Shown in pieces: positions 25,447 through 36,267 of a stretch of 64,000 bases of DNA (within the stretch, counting starts at the first letter, position 1; every line of letters begins with the position of its first letter). The notes under the pieces were generated by a model. The model saw only the letters and a list, made by a program, of their open reading frames with translations, had not been told where the DNA came from and did not search any database. Origin of the DNA: Apiotrichum sp. Y4204. Taxonomy: Eukaryota; Basidiomycota; Tremellomycetes; Trichosporonales; Trichosporonaceae. The stretch is from NCBI GenBank assembly GCA_025531455.1, contig JAMYHL010000020.1, positions 578,245-642,244 on the forward strand, in the 5' to 3' direction. Both the position numbers and the translations under genes were made by a program.

Positions 25447-26947
25447 GTAGAAACGGAGCCAGTGGAATGACGATAAGTTGTGGGGGGGTGTGGGGACAGG
25501 GGGGAAGGGGGAGAGGAACAGTCGTGAAGGTGGATGTTGGTCGTTGATTGGGTTGGCCTGATCGGGGATGTAGGCTGGGTATTGGTATTGCGGATTGCGT
25601 AGCCCCCAGCTGCAGAGCTAGGTGTGCGGAGTGGGTTGGAGAACACTGGTGGAGAGCGGCGGAGAGAGAGAGCCAAGAGGGCCAGAGGAGATGATGCTGT
25701 TACCCCCGACCACGAGTGGGTTGGGTGGCTAGGAACGAAACCGAGAAAACGAGTGTGGCGAGAGTTTGACCTTGGCGTTGGCGCGGCGTGGCGGAGTGCT
25801 TGATGTCACAACAGAAAATGAAACAGAGAAATAAAAGCGAGCTGTATGTGGGAAGTGTATAAGGCAATAACAAACGGGAGAAAGATGATGAGCAGTGACC
25901 AGACGGTGACGGGGGGGAGCAGGTGTCACTCTGTTTGTGTGTGTATGTGTGGTCCCGTCTCACGTTGTTGTCGTGTCGGGTCGTGTCCCGCCGCGCCCGC
26001 CGCGGCCCACTACAAAAGTCCAAAGGGGGAAATGGCTAGGGCGCGACTAGGGGACACTTGTAGGGAACAATGGCAGAGATGCAGCTATCCATGCAATCCA
26101 GCGAGGGTCGGCAGGAGCTAAAAAGGACAACCAACCCATCTTTAGACCAACACTTTCCATGCTCGTCTTGTCCACATGCAATCAAGGGCACGGTAACACG
26201 ATGCTCTCGGCGCAAACCCATCTCCCCGTCTTTTACCCCGCAGCTTTGAAGGTCTGACATGGCTCGTCATCATCGAGAACGACTTCGGGAGTCGGGAGTC
26301 TCACAGCCCACAGATGCCGCCCGCGACCTCTGATCACGATGAGCAGCACAGACGGTAACAGAGAGAGAACCAGAGAACAGCATCCAATACAGAGCTACAG
26401 GGCATGTACACGCAGAGTAAATACAGAGTACTGAGTTCGTGGTCCTTAAATGGCTCCGAAAGTCAAACGGTTATTCCTGGTACAGAAGGGACCACGATGT
26501 CTACCGCGCGAGTGTGAAGTCTCCTGGATCCTGGAATCGTAGCGTCCAGCAGTTCTGGCACGTACAGGAAATGTCGTTCACGTCGCGTTCACTCTTGTGG
26601 TACTCTGTGTGCTGCACGACTGCCTGTCGTCCAGAGCTCCAGACACCACCACCACCCACGGATCGTAAGGCTGTGGGGATCGGTGGATCCCGAAGATCGG
26701 GGAGAGATCCGCGGGCACATGAAACATCACCATGCAGTACTCGTAGTGGCAAGAACCACACGCGCCGATCAATCTCTCGCATCGCGTCAGACAGCCAACA
26801 GATCGTCTCGGCATCGTCGTTAGATGAAACTTCCACAAACAGTGCCACTCATCTACTGTACATCTACCAGTCGCTGCCGTGTCTACACCCCGAATGCTAT
26901 CTACCCCACCACATGTCCACACATGTCCACATGTAATGATAATACAA
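25447..26947. other. Spacer upstream of the TBC gene
   Basis: The half next to the TBC gene is pyrimidine-rich in the gene direction and is probably its leader and promoter. The rest is the 3' flank of the next minus-strand gene and includes short direct repeats of ACATGTCCAC at 26911-26932. No gene is supported. Confidence 0.5.
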
Positions 26948-28500
26948 TCACCGCGCGAGGTGGAGTTCGCAGAGCAGCGCCTCGCGGCCGTCGATCACCC
27001 AGGTCTCCGGGTGTCCCCCGGTGGCGTGCTGTTCCAGGAAAATCCACTGCTTGGTCGAGAGGGCCTTCGGGTCCCCAGACGCATGTTGCACAATCTTCCT
27101 CCGGATCTCGAGAGGAAGGCGACAGGTGCTGGAGTTCACCAACAGAGCGCGAGCAGGGGGCAGTGCACGTATCGCTGCGCCCAACAGTCGGTCCTCGGCC
27201 TCCTTGTTACGTTGGCAGATGGACCGAGCGAGGGCGCGTTGTGTGGCGTACCAGTCATTCAGGGGCCTCTCATTCTCATCCGTCGTGAACCGATAGCAAC
27301 CCAGACTGGTAACTGTCCAGTTGGTGTCTGGCAAGGCTTCGAGGAAGAGTTCTATGTCTTCACTTCTGTGGAGCGGGGCATATAGATAGCCGACAGTCGA
27401 GCTCGAAAGATAACGCACCAATTCTGGGATGGTCGATGAGTCGAACCTTGTGTACAGAAAACTGAGGCTGCGGAGTCGCGGACAGTTGAGGCCATTGAGC
27501 AGCAATGCATACTGCGCCTCGGCCTCGTCATCGCTCATCGGTCGATCCCAGGTGGACGGATAGGGGTATTCCGGGCCTCCATTCAGGAATTGGACTTGTA
27601 GGATTACCAGGCCCTTTGGCAATGCTTGAGACAGCTTAGTGCCTTCCATTGGAAGGAGAAGGGTCAACGAGCGGAGTGTATCGAGGGTGGCCAACGAACG
27701 ATACAGTGGTTGGAAGTGAGAGGCAGGAGTGTTTCTTCCAGCACAGCTTACGTTGACATCGAGACACTCCAAGTTGTCCAGTTGGGCAAGCGCGGTGGCA
27801 AAGTGACACAGCGCTGCTTTTGAGAATGGTGATTCGGAGGCCATCGTTAGGACCTGCAGCGATCGTTGCCGACCGAGACTAGAACAGAATTCTTCAACGA
27901 GGTCGCCCTCAAGGATTGTTGGTGGCCGATCCGAGTTCCATGGTATGGTCTCGGAGCAGAATACTTGTAGTTTCTCGAGTCCATTGGTGCGGGATAACAA
28001 TTCGGCGACTCCAGCCAACGTCGCGGGCATGGGACTGAGTGACAGTTTGCGCAGCGTTGGTATGTCCAGCGTCCTGTATATCGCATTCTCCACAACCCCG
28101 GTGGAGGGATTGTCAACGAAGAGCACAGTAACGTCCAGCTCAATAATGGGCAGCACATTGAGTTGGTGAGCCATGTCGACAACTTGGTCCGTATGGGATG
28201 TGAAAGGGCCTTGGCCTTTGACCGTCATTCTCCCGTCACCAAAATAGCCATTAAAAGTCCACTTTACGTGCCCTTCGTCACCACTTCTTTCATCGCAGAA
28301 GCGGAATAGGGGCTGCAGGATACCAAGCGAAAACGTCGGGTCGAGTCTGAACATAAATATCACATCCACTGCTGTGAATGTCAGCCATCCTGGAATGCCA
28401 CTTCCATGACAGCGACGCCCGGTTGACCGTTCGCCGACTCACTATGATCGAGCGACTGAACGTCTTCACTGCTGCCTGTTTCGCTCATGGTTTCACTCAT
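26948..28500 (-). CDS. Hypothetical leucine-rich, F-box-like protein
   Basis: Two exons (28500-28443 and 28371-26948) encode 493 aa starting MSETMSETGSSEDV. I do not recognise a named orthologue. The body has irregular leucine-rich spacing (for example IPTLRKLSLSPMPATLAGVAELL, LDNLECLDVNV, CPRLRSLSFLYTRFD) like F-box/LRR proteins. Close to the C-terminus is STCRLPLEIRRKIVQHASGDP, which resembles an F-box-type helix but sits at the wrong end for a classical F-box protein. No signal peptide or membrane segment. Two in-frame acceptors (CACAG or CACAGCAG) are possible for the intron, differing by one residue. Possibly one of a lineage-expanded family; function unknown. It is divergent from PEX16. 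Confidence 0.7.
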
Positions 28501-29378
28501 AATTAGCGACGGACACGGCGGGTGTGGGAATGCAGTAGTATTGGTGAGGTTGCGATAGTGTGGAGAGATAAGTGGGAACTGGCGATTAGAAACATACAGC
28601 TGTAGGCTATCGCTGCTTGATCAACTCTCAATCCAGTTTCAATCCAGTTCAGTGACACGACACGATAAGAAGCGGGGGTTGAAGGATCGAGGGATGGGCG
28701 GTGCTCTGCCCGAACAGAATCCGTAGAGCCCCACGGGCCCTATCGCTCGTAGCTCTGCGCTGCCCTCAGGATGTAGCCGGGCGATATGGCAAGCTTAATG
28801 TGAATCGACAGAGCTGGTCGGTGCTGACCAGTACAAGCAGTATGAGTTGATATTTGACAGTGATTGTAGATGAGGCCGATGAGGGTTGACTGTCGGGGGA
28901 GTTCAAGGCATCTGTGCTTTGCGCATTGCGTTGCATGACCGCATGAGATCATAATGTGGAGTTTGTGGTCAGACTCCGCGACTCCGTTCTCCGTGGGGCC
29001 ATGCTTTTGCCATGCATCCAGAGCAACTGGACAACTCCGGCTATGTCCATCGGGCCGCCCGTACATGGGGAAACAAGTGGAGTGGAGTGGAGTACTGTCG
29101 CCATCACCGCGCCGATGGCCGGCCGAGGTGAGCAGTAGTGTGCCCGCTGCATCCACTCTCCGCCGGCCCCGGGCACGACCTCGATCAACCCTTTTCCGCC
29201 TCTTGTCCTCTCTTCATCCCATCGCTCTTCCTGTCCGTCCGTCTGCCGAGAGCTGTACTCTCTGGTATCTAGTACTCTCTCATACCCCCGACCCGGCGGC
29301 TGGTCGCCATTCTACTCTCCTTCCAAACACTTGCATCATCCCGATCGGGAACCACCGTATCCATCGCAGTACACCAAC
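28501..29378. promoter_or_regulatory. Divergent promoter region, F-box-like gene and PEX16
   Basis: 878 bp between two start codons facing away from each other. The PEX16-proximal part is CT-rich. No gene is supported and no specific site is claimed. Confidence 0.5.
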
Positions 29379-30736
29379 ATGGCATCAAAGCTCGTCGCCG
29401 CGTACGAGCAGCTGCTCCTCGACAACGTCTCGACAGTCCACACTGTCGAGGGCGCGATCCGCAACGTCACCTGGTTTCTCCCCGGCCGCTTTGCAGACGG
29501 CGATATCGCTTCGGAGGGATGTAAGTGACGGCGCTGAGCGATGTGCGGATGAGGCTCCACACCCGAGTATCCAGACTGACAAAGCAGTATACGCCCTCCT
29601 CTCTCTGGTCTCGTCCGCCCACGACGTGTTGCTCGAGAAGCGCGTGCCTCCGGATCTCTCTCTTCCTCCCCACCCGTTCGCAGCCGATGCGCCGCAGAAT
29701 GCGGCCCCCTCCGCGCTGTTCGGTGCTCCCGCCCCGCCGCGCGTGACCCCGCTCCTCCCAGCACCATCCGAGCATGCGCGGTACACGCGGTACTGGTGTG
29801 AGCGGTCGCGCGCATATCGCCGCGCAGCCCGCGCTCTGACTACCGTGTCGTATGTCGAGCTCCTGCTGGAAATGTTCGCCAAGAAGCGCGTCGGTGACCG
29901 CGCGCGCTGGCGTCTCGTGTTCGGACTAGAGAGTTTCAAGTGGGTTGCCGGATTCTATGTTGAGGTAGAGATTAACAGACCAGGACCTTCCTCCGCCTCA
30001 CGCTTCTGCTCATCACACGCCGGCCTGTCGTGTGGCCGCCGACACCTCAACGCGAGTTTGACGTATCTCTCATTCCTCAGAACCGTCTGCTGGCACACAA
30101 TGGCAAGCCGGTGCCGCAATCAGCAAACAAGAAGACGCCGGTGCGCCGCCCCGTCGTTGGCTCGCTGCAGCGTGCTCCCCTCCGATCCCACTTGTATCCC
30201 CTTACCGCCGCGCTTCCGGAAGAGTACCTCGCTCACCCCCTTTCCCTAGTCCCGGAACTCGAGGACGGGAGCCAAGTCCTTGCGGAGCTCTTCTCGTCAA
30301 CTGCTGTTCTTGTCCAGGTCGTGCTTCTTGTTCGTCTTGCTGTGAGTAGTCCGACATTGATTCAGAACTTCCCGGAATGGACACTGACAACCCGCAGCGC
30401 CAGTCGACCAACAGGCATACCTACCGCCCGGCGTCGCTGCCGACGCTCTCGCGTGCCCTCCCCCCCTTTATCATCCCCCTCCTCCTTCAGCTTCTGGCTC
30501 GCCGCATGCGCGCTCCTGCCGGCGACTCGACTCTGCTGGCCGAGCACTACTCCCAGCTCGACCGTCGCATGGCATCGCGTTTCTTCCTCCAGGGCCCGAT
30601 GTGGATCGGCTGGACGCGCCCCAAGATCGTGGCCGTCATCAGGGGTCTCCAGCGTATCCCCCTTATCGGTCTCGCCGGCGAGCTCATTGCCGGCTACCTG
30701 CCTCTTGTCGACGACTACTTTTACACGGTCACCTAA
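29379..30736 (+). CDS. PEX16: Peroxisomal membrane biogenesis protein Pex16
   Basis: Four exons (29379-29520, 29588-29939, 29984-30341, 30398-30736) encode 396 aa. The N-terminus YEQLLLDNVSTVHTVEGAIR and WFLPGRFADGDIASEGLYAL is the signature of Pex16. It continues with YVELLLEMFAKKRVGDRARW, the membrane-associated FGLESFKTFLRLTLLLITRR, a second hydrophobic stretch (FIIPLLLQLLARRM) and ends in RIPLIGLAGELIAGYLPLVDDYFYTVT. Pex16 acts in the ER and peroxisomal membranes as a receptor for Pex3 and other peroxisomal membrane proteins. Intron 2 is only 44 nt and its boundaries (donor GTGGGT after TTCAA, acceptor CCAG) were chosen because they join ESFK to TFLRL in frame. Saccharomyces lacks the gene, but many other fungi have it. 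Confidence 0.93.
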
Positions 30737-30995
30737 TCGCCAGCTTGAGATGGTTGGAAAGTGCTTTCTTGAGAGGATGTCAGTTGGACTTGCGCGACTC
30801 GCGCCGTGTTTGGACCCGAGAGGACTCGATGTCATGCCGTACAACACTACTCGTAGGCCCAAGCAAACAGTGCATGGAATGCAGTTGTACAACAAGAATG
30901 AAAATAAGGCCGGAGCCGTGGAGGGCAGTGACCTGTGAATCTGGATACTGTGTGTTCTCCGTGTGGATGTCTGACGGTGGATCTGGCCGAGATGA
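30737..30995. other. Convergent 3' spacer PEX16 / DUF1764
   Basis: Contains both 3' untranslated regions. Nothing else is seen. Confidence 0.5.
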
Positions 30996-31663
30996 TTAGA
31001 AGCCTGGATTGTCAGCTAGAGCCCCTATACTGGCACTCCACTTACAGCAGTCGCAGTCGAAGGGACAGAGCGGCGTGCCACCCGCCTCGGGGTCGATGTT
31101 GAGCTCGGCCTCCTTGAAAACGAGGTATCCTTCCTCAGTACGCTTCCCTGGGGTGGTGTCAGTACCGAAAGGCGGGGAGTGGAGTCGGGTGCACGACGGA
31201 AAATCGCTAGCTCCCTGTTTGTGTCCTCCGTTGTCAACTCACGGTTCACGTCCCCGCGACTATCGCGGAACGCCTTGTCCTCCTCGACCTCCTTGCGGTC
31301 CATCTTTTCCTTCTTGGCGTTTAGGACTGCTGCCGCGATGCTGGCAGAGGGATCGACGACCTCGACGACAGTGGATGCCGGAGCGGGTATGCTCTTGTCC
31401 TTCTCCTTGTCCTTCTTCTCCTTCTTCTTGTCGCCCTTCTCCCCCTTCTCCTGCTTTTCCCCCTTCTCCCCCTTATCCTTCTTATCTTTCTTCTCCTTCT
31501 TCTCCTTCACCTTCGCAGCAGCCTCGACGGCATCCGTCCCCGCCCCGCTCTTCTTCTTCCCCTTATCGGCCTTTTTCGGCGCCGCGAAAATGTCGTCAAT
31601 GTCCGCCGCTGCCGCCGGCGCCGCGGCCGGCTGGCTCTTGCTCTTGCTCTTCGTCTTGCCCAT
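30996..31663 (-). CDS. DUF1764 family protein
   Basis: Three exons (31663-31243, 31147-31046, 31003-30996) encode 176 aa. The first half is a lysine/glutamate/aspartate-rich, probably coiled or disordered stretch (KEKKEKKDKKDK repeats) after an N-terminal MGKTKSKSKSQP. The C-terminal part has the family's conserved order: AFRDSRGDVNRKRTEEGYLVF, then ELNID, then TPLCPFDCDCCF ending the protein. The last exon is only 8 nt and supplies part of the penultimate Cys, the final Phe and the stop. The family is conserved in eukaryotes and of unknown function, often nucleolar by composition. It shares a 270-bp divergent promoter with the HAD gene. Confidence 0.87.
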
Positions 31664-31933
31664 CGCGGTGCGTGGTGTGGGGGTGTAGGGTTTTGCCGAG
31701 TGAGGTGTGTGTTCTCAAGATCTTTGAAGTGGTCGTTCAGAATAACAGAAGTGTGGCCATGCTTTCCCACGGTGTACACGGCTTGGGCGGACATGGCCGC
31801 CGTCGCGACTCGATGAAACGTGATCAGATAAAGTCAGAGTCGGAGGATCGGAGGGCCGTAGTTGGGGGTGATGACGCCGACGATGCGATACTTTCTATCC
31901 TCCAACTTCATCTCGTGTATCTAGATATATAGA
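31664..31933. promoter_or_regulatory. Compact divergent promoter, DUF1764 and HAD hydrolase
   Basis: 270 bp separate the two start codons, so the core promoters must overlap or abut. No individual element is claimed. Confidence 0.55.
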
Positions 31934-33353
31934 ATGATTCGCTCTCTCCGCCCCCTGCGGACCCTGCGGACCGGCGTGCGCGGCGTACGCAGCATCACCA
32001 GTGAGTGGAGATGATGCCCCCAGTTATTCCGTGATCTCGAATCTCACAACAGCCCTGACGCCGATCGCGCCGCCGCGCAAGCTCGCGTTCGCGTTCGACA
32101 TTGACGGCGTGCTCAAGAGCGGCAAGAGCGTCATGCCGTTCGCGAAGCGCATTGTCAAGTTCCTCAGCGGCGCAGACGGGCGGCTGACAGAGTGAGTACT
32201 GTGGACCGAGGGGTGTATACGAGAGATCCGCACCCCTTTCTTTTACACCAACTCGATCCTAACCCCAGACCCGTCCCGTTTCTGCTCATGACGAACGGCG
32301 GCGGCGTGCCCGACGTGCGCCGGCGCGCCCTCCTCTCTGCCGACCTCGACGTCCCGCTGACCGAGAACCAGCTCGTGCAGTCACACACGCCGCTCGCGCC
32401 GATTATGGCCGAGTACGCAGACACGCCTGTCCTCGTCATCGGCGGCAAGGCGGACGCAGCCCGTAAAGTCGCAGAGAGCTATGGGCTGCGCAAGGCGGTG
32501 ATTCCGCAGGATATCCTGCATTGGAACCGCGCGATATGGGATCGGTACACTTTTACAGACGCCGACGAGCGGATCGTGCGCGTGAGTCATTGCTTTGGAG
32601 AGGGTTTACGGGTTTACTAATTACCCAGCACGATATCGACTTTACTACCACGCCGCTGCGTGCGATCTTTGTGTTGCACGACAGCACGGACTGGGGCCGC
32701 GATTTGACCATCATTAATGAGCTGATGCAGTCCGAGGGCGGGCTGCTCGCCACGATCCGCAAGGACCGGCACGTGCAAAAGCCCGGCGGCGAGATCCCGC
32801 TTTACTTCTCCAACCCGGACCTCGAGTGGGCGAGGTGAGTAGAGGGCAAGTGAAGATGTCTCTGCGGTTATTTAGTGCTGACCGCAGCGACTACCCCATT
32901 GTCCGCCTGGGTATGGGCGCCTTCTCCCTTTCCGTTGCCTCGGTGTACAAGGTAAGCTTACAGTTCCCATCGGTTCACAGCTGACAACAGGCGGCGACGG
33001 GCCTCGACCTGCCGTACACGCAGATCGGCAAGCCGCACCACCTGACGTACGAGTTTGCGGACGCGATGCTCCGCCGGCGCGCGTTTGAGCTGCGCGGCAA
33101 GGACGAGGATCTGCACGTGTACATGATTGGCGGTGGGTTGAGATTAACTACAAAGAAGCTGACGCCAGACAACCCGCTATCTGATATCTGGGGCGCAAAC
33201 GACTATGGCTGGAACTCGATTCTCGTGCGCACGGGCGTGTACATGGGCGGCGAGCCGGCACATACACCCACCCTCATTGCGGACGACGTTGCCGTCGCTG
33301 TTGAGTGGGCGTTCAAGCGCGAGATGGGGCTCGAAAGCGGGGACAAGTCGTAG
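31934..33353 (+). CDS. Mitochondrial HAD-superfamily hydrolase, CECR5/HDHD5 (YKR070W) type
   Basis: Seven exons (31934-32000, 32053-32191, 32269-32581, 32629-32834, 32888-32951, 32991-33132, 33169-33353) encode 371 aa. The first exon gives an Arg-rich amphipathic N-terminus (MIRSLRPLRTLRTGVRGVRS) typical of a mitochondrial targeting peptide. HAD motif I is FDIDGVL (about residues 37-43, nucleophile and acid aspartates present), motif II is LLMTNGGGVP, and motif IV is GDNPLSDIWGAND near residue 310, formed exactly across the last intron. This belongs to the subclass IIA, nagD/CECR5-like group; the substrate is unknown. The end is EWAFKREMGLESGDKS. Confidence 0.9.
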
Positions 33354-33859
33354 TAGTTGCATGTTGAGTGATGTATCTTTAGAATCTAGCCACGGGTTTA
33401 CAAGGTGTGAATTGGAGTAGTAGGCGGGCTCCGGAGATCGGTCAGTACCGTGAATGGAGACGCTCATAGATGCAGAATGCAGAAAACTCTGTATTGTGAG
33501 TCTAGCAATGTATAGGACAATGATATAATGCGTTGAGCAGGGTCGTACGCCGCTGTACGGGTCGTGAAGTTTATGCGTAGTTAATGACAACAGTTGATGA
33601 TTGTCTGCCCAAAAGGCGAGCTGTAGCGTCAGTTATGAGCAACATCACGATAACTGCTTGATGATGAAAAAACTGCCACGGCCATTGCACCCTCCGATTT
33701 GTCTTTACTGCCCCACGCGCACCCCACCTCTAGGGTGTACTCGCATGCGAGCGGGGTGCGTACGGTTTACCAAATGTGTCGTCATTGGGCGAGGACTGGA
33801 ACGGGGACTTACATTGGATAGAGATGATGGGCATGCAATGCCGTCTAAGCGCAGCGCGT
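33354..33859. other. Convergent 3' spacer HAD gene / CAF16
   Basis: Holds 3' untranslated regions of both genes. No gene or RNA is supported. Confidence 0.5.
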
Positions 33860-34900
33860 CTACCTCGCGCTGTAGTCGTACTTTTCGAAAAACGTCTTGG
33901 CGTCCGAGTACGACGTGTCCTTCTTCGCGCCGCGGACACGGCCGCGCTTCTCCTCGATCGCGCGGCGCACGACGCGGTCCTCGCGCAGCCACCCTATCGC
34001 GGTCGTGAAGAGGTCTGCCTCGCCCGGCGTCCAGATCATGGTCGGCCTCGGTGTCCGGCCCATCTGCAGGTGGCATATCTTGTTGGGGAAGCTGTTCAGG
34101 CCATCGAATATGTGTGTCGCGTCTGGAGCGTCAGCGTTGCAGTTGAGAGTGTAGTTGTTCAACTCCAGTAACTGTGACTCACAAAGAATCGTCGCGCCAC
34201 GCGTCTTCGACTCGGACACAAGAAAGTCAATGAGCTCGGCGCGCACCAGAACGTCGAGATCGACAGTCACCTCGTCAAGAAGGAGGACGTCCCACTCGGT
34301 CATGAGGCCCATACAGAGCTGCACGCGGCGCCGCTCGCCGTCGCTGATCTGGTGCATGTGCCAGTCGAGGTCGACGTCGAGGAGATCAAGCAGGTGATCA
34401 CGCCGTTCCTTGTGGCGGTAGCCGCCGACCGAGTCGAGAAAGTGCGAGACCACAATGTCGGAACGCACGACGGGGTTCGAGCTCCATTCCGTCCCGAGAT
34501 AGACAACGCCCTATGGAATAAGCATGGGCATGGGAATTCAACCCTGGGCATGCGCAGCAGCTGCGGGGCAGATACCTACGCCGGGTGGGTTCATGAATAC
34601 ATCCTGCCCTAGGATCTTGCAGTTGCGCGTCTTTGTCAACCGCTTGCCCGCAAGGATACGGAGGAGCGTCGACTTGCCGGCTGGAGGTCAGAGTTGGGTT
34701 TGGGCGCACCTTTCCTCCCCAGGCGAAGCTCTGAACACAAACCTACCTCCGTTGGAGCCAAGAAGCAGACACCGGTCGCCGCGTTGCAGCTCCAGGGTGA
34801 TGTTTTCGAGGACGGGTTCTGCATCAGGTGTCCACGAGAAAGTGAGGTCGCGGCAGTCGATGGCCGCAACAGAGTTGTCAACAGAGTTGTCCGATGGCAT
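33860..34900 (-). CDS. CAF16: Soluble ABC ATPase, Caf16 type
   Basis: Four exons (34900-34747, 34680-34580, 34510-34183, 34122-33860) encode 281 aa, close to yeast Caf16 (289). It is a single ABC nucleotide-binding domain without membrane segments. Walker A GSNGAGKST is assembled across intron 1; the signature motif is read as ISDGERRRVQL (S-D-G-E in place of the usual LSGGQ); Walker B is WDVLLLDEVTVDLD, with the catalytic Glu; TILYATHIFDGL gives the switch histidine, assembled across intron 3. YLGTEWSSNPVV matches the Caf16 Q-loop-side region. In yeast, Caf16 associates with the Ccr4-Not complex and is linked to transcription. The same context (divergent from NAP1) says nothing further about role. 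Confidence 0.9.
34123..34182 (-). other. CAF16: 60-nt CAF16 intron open in frame
   Basis: Starts GTGAGT, ends CTCCAG, is a multiple of three and contains no stop. Removal joins TILY to ATHIFDGL, as expected for the family; retention would add 20 residues before the switch histidine. Confidence 0.8.
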
Positions 34901-36267
34901 TTTCCTTTTGAGTCTTTGGACTGTAAAAGCGAAAAAGCTAGGTGGGCGGAGAAATGGGCTATCCTGGGGCGAGCTCTGTAGATATGTAGTTGTGAGCTTG
35001 AAGAAGATGAAGACGTGAAGAGGCTGGAGAGAGGCGAGGGGAGGAGGCGCTTAAATGTCTAAGAAATGCATCAGGAGGATGACAACAAAAAAAAGACAGA
35101 CACTGACAGGATGATGCTCTGCGCCGTGTCAATGTCAATGGACCGAGGTCGCCGATAATCGGAATCCAATCCACTAACAAAAAAGAATCAATTGCGCGCC
35201 TCATGACGCTGGGAACAGAAGGACAGCAAACAGGCACCATTAGTATTTTGATATTACATATGTAATGCGCTCTGGTGATCAGCTGCTGATGGCTTAATGG
35301 AATAGTTTTGACCCGCCCTGATCAGACAATTGCAGATGATGCTGCGTGCCACAGCTGCCACCGACGATCTGCCTCTTCCGGCCCGGAAGACCGAGTTGCG
35401 TCATCCTGACTGGACTCCACGATTGTCGTTATCGGTTGTGGGGCCTGGCCAGACTCTGCATCGTGCCACATCGGCAATATAACACCTCCCAGCTCCTCTC
35501 CTCTCCTGCCTGCCGCCGCCTGCCGCCAGCCACTAGCGGAGCAGGGAGGGTCGATTTATACGATCAACCCCTTTGCAGGTTCCTAATACGTAAGCCACTA
35601 TAAGCAAACCTAATTCAAAGCCTAGTAATTCAATCGAAGAGGCCTCCCAACAAGTTAGTCACGGTATTTAATGCTTACTCGAATTCTCGAATACATGCAC
35701 CAGCTCAGCTGAGTGATCCCTATAGCTTTTGATTAGTGCTGCATTATGTTTTGCTATTAGGGGGTGGTCTCTAGCCCTTTTGACTGTGGCTTGACTGGCG
35801 CGTACTGGCGACTCTTTGCCCCTGCCTCTGCCCTGCCTCTCTTTCCCCCCCTGTGTACCCAGGTTTGCCCCACAGCTACCCACCACTGCCTGTTAGGGGG
35901 TTGCGTGTGTGGGTGATGGGATGCTCTTGTTCTCCCCCCCCTCTCTGGCCCCTCCCTCTCCTCTTCCTGCCCTGCCCTGCTGTGACTCTCCCTCTCCCTC
36001 TCTGCATGCATAGTGACGGTGACTTTTGCTTTTTTGGACCGTTCCTTTTACAACCTTTGGTGCAGCTCGCAGCTTGCAGTGCAGTCCTTGCAGTCTGTTT
36101 GTCGTCGTCGTTCATCTGTCGCTTGTCATTTTTGCCACTTTTTTACCTTTTTTTTTTTCATCCTGCTACCTCGCCCCCTGCTTTATTTTTCTTTTCGTCT
36201 TCATCCTTTCTCTCTCCACTCGACTCTCTCCTTTTTCCTTATCAACACCGTAAAAACACTCGCCACA
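34901..36267. promoter_or_regulatory. Divergent region between CAF16 and NAP1
   Basis: The NAP1-proximal part (about 35820-36260) is a strong pyrimidine-rich leader. The centre holds a relatively AT-rich island (about 35575-35760) and a 14-bp palindrome at 35253-35266. No gene is supported. Confidence 0.5.
35253..35266. promoter_or_regulatory. Perfect 14-bp palindrome ATTACATATGTAAT
   Basis: A fully self-complementary AT-rich site in the CAF16/NAP1 spacer. It could be a dimeric transcription factor site; no factor can be assigned. Confidence 0.35.

Noticed and set aside
32001..32195. A HAD gene start at 32001 without the first exon
   Set aside because: That frame opens with GTG and reads intron sequence. 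The spliced form from ATG 31934 gives a mitochondrial targeting peptide and a proper GT-AG intron.
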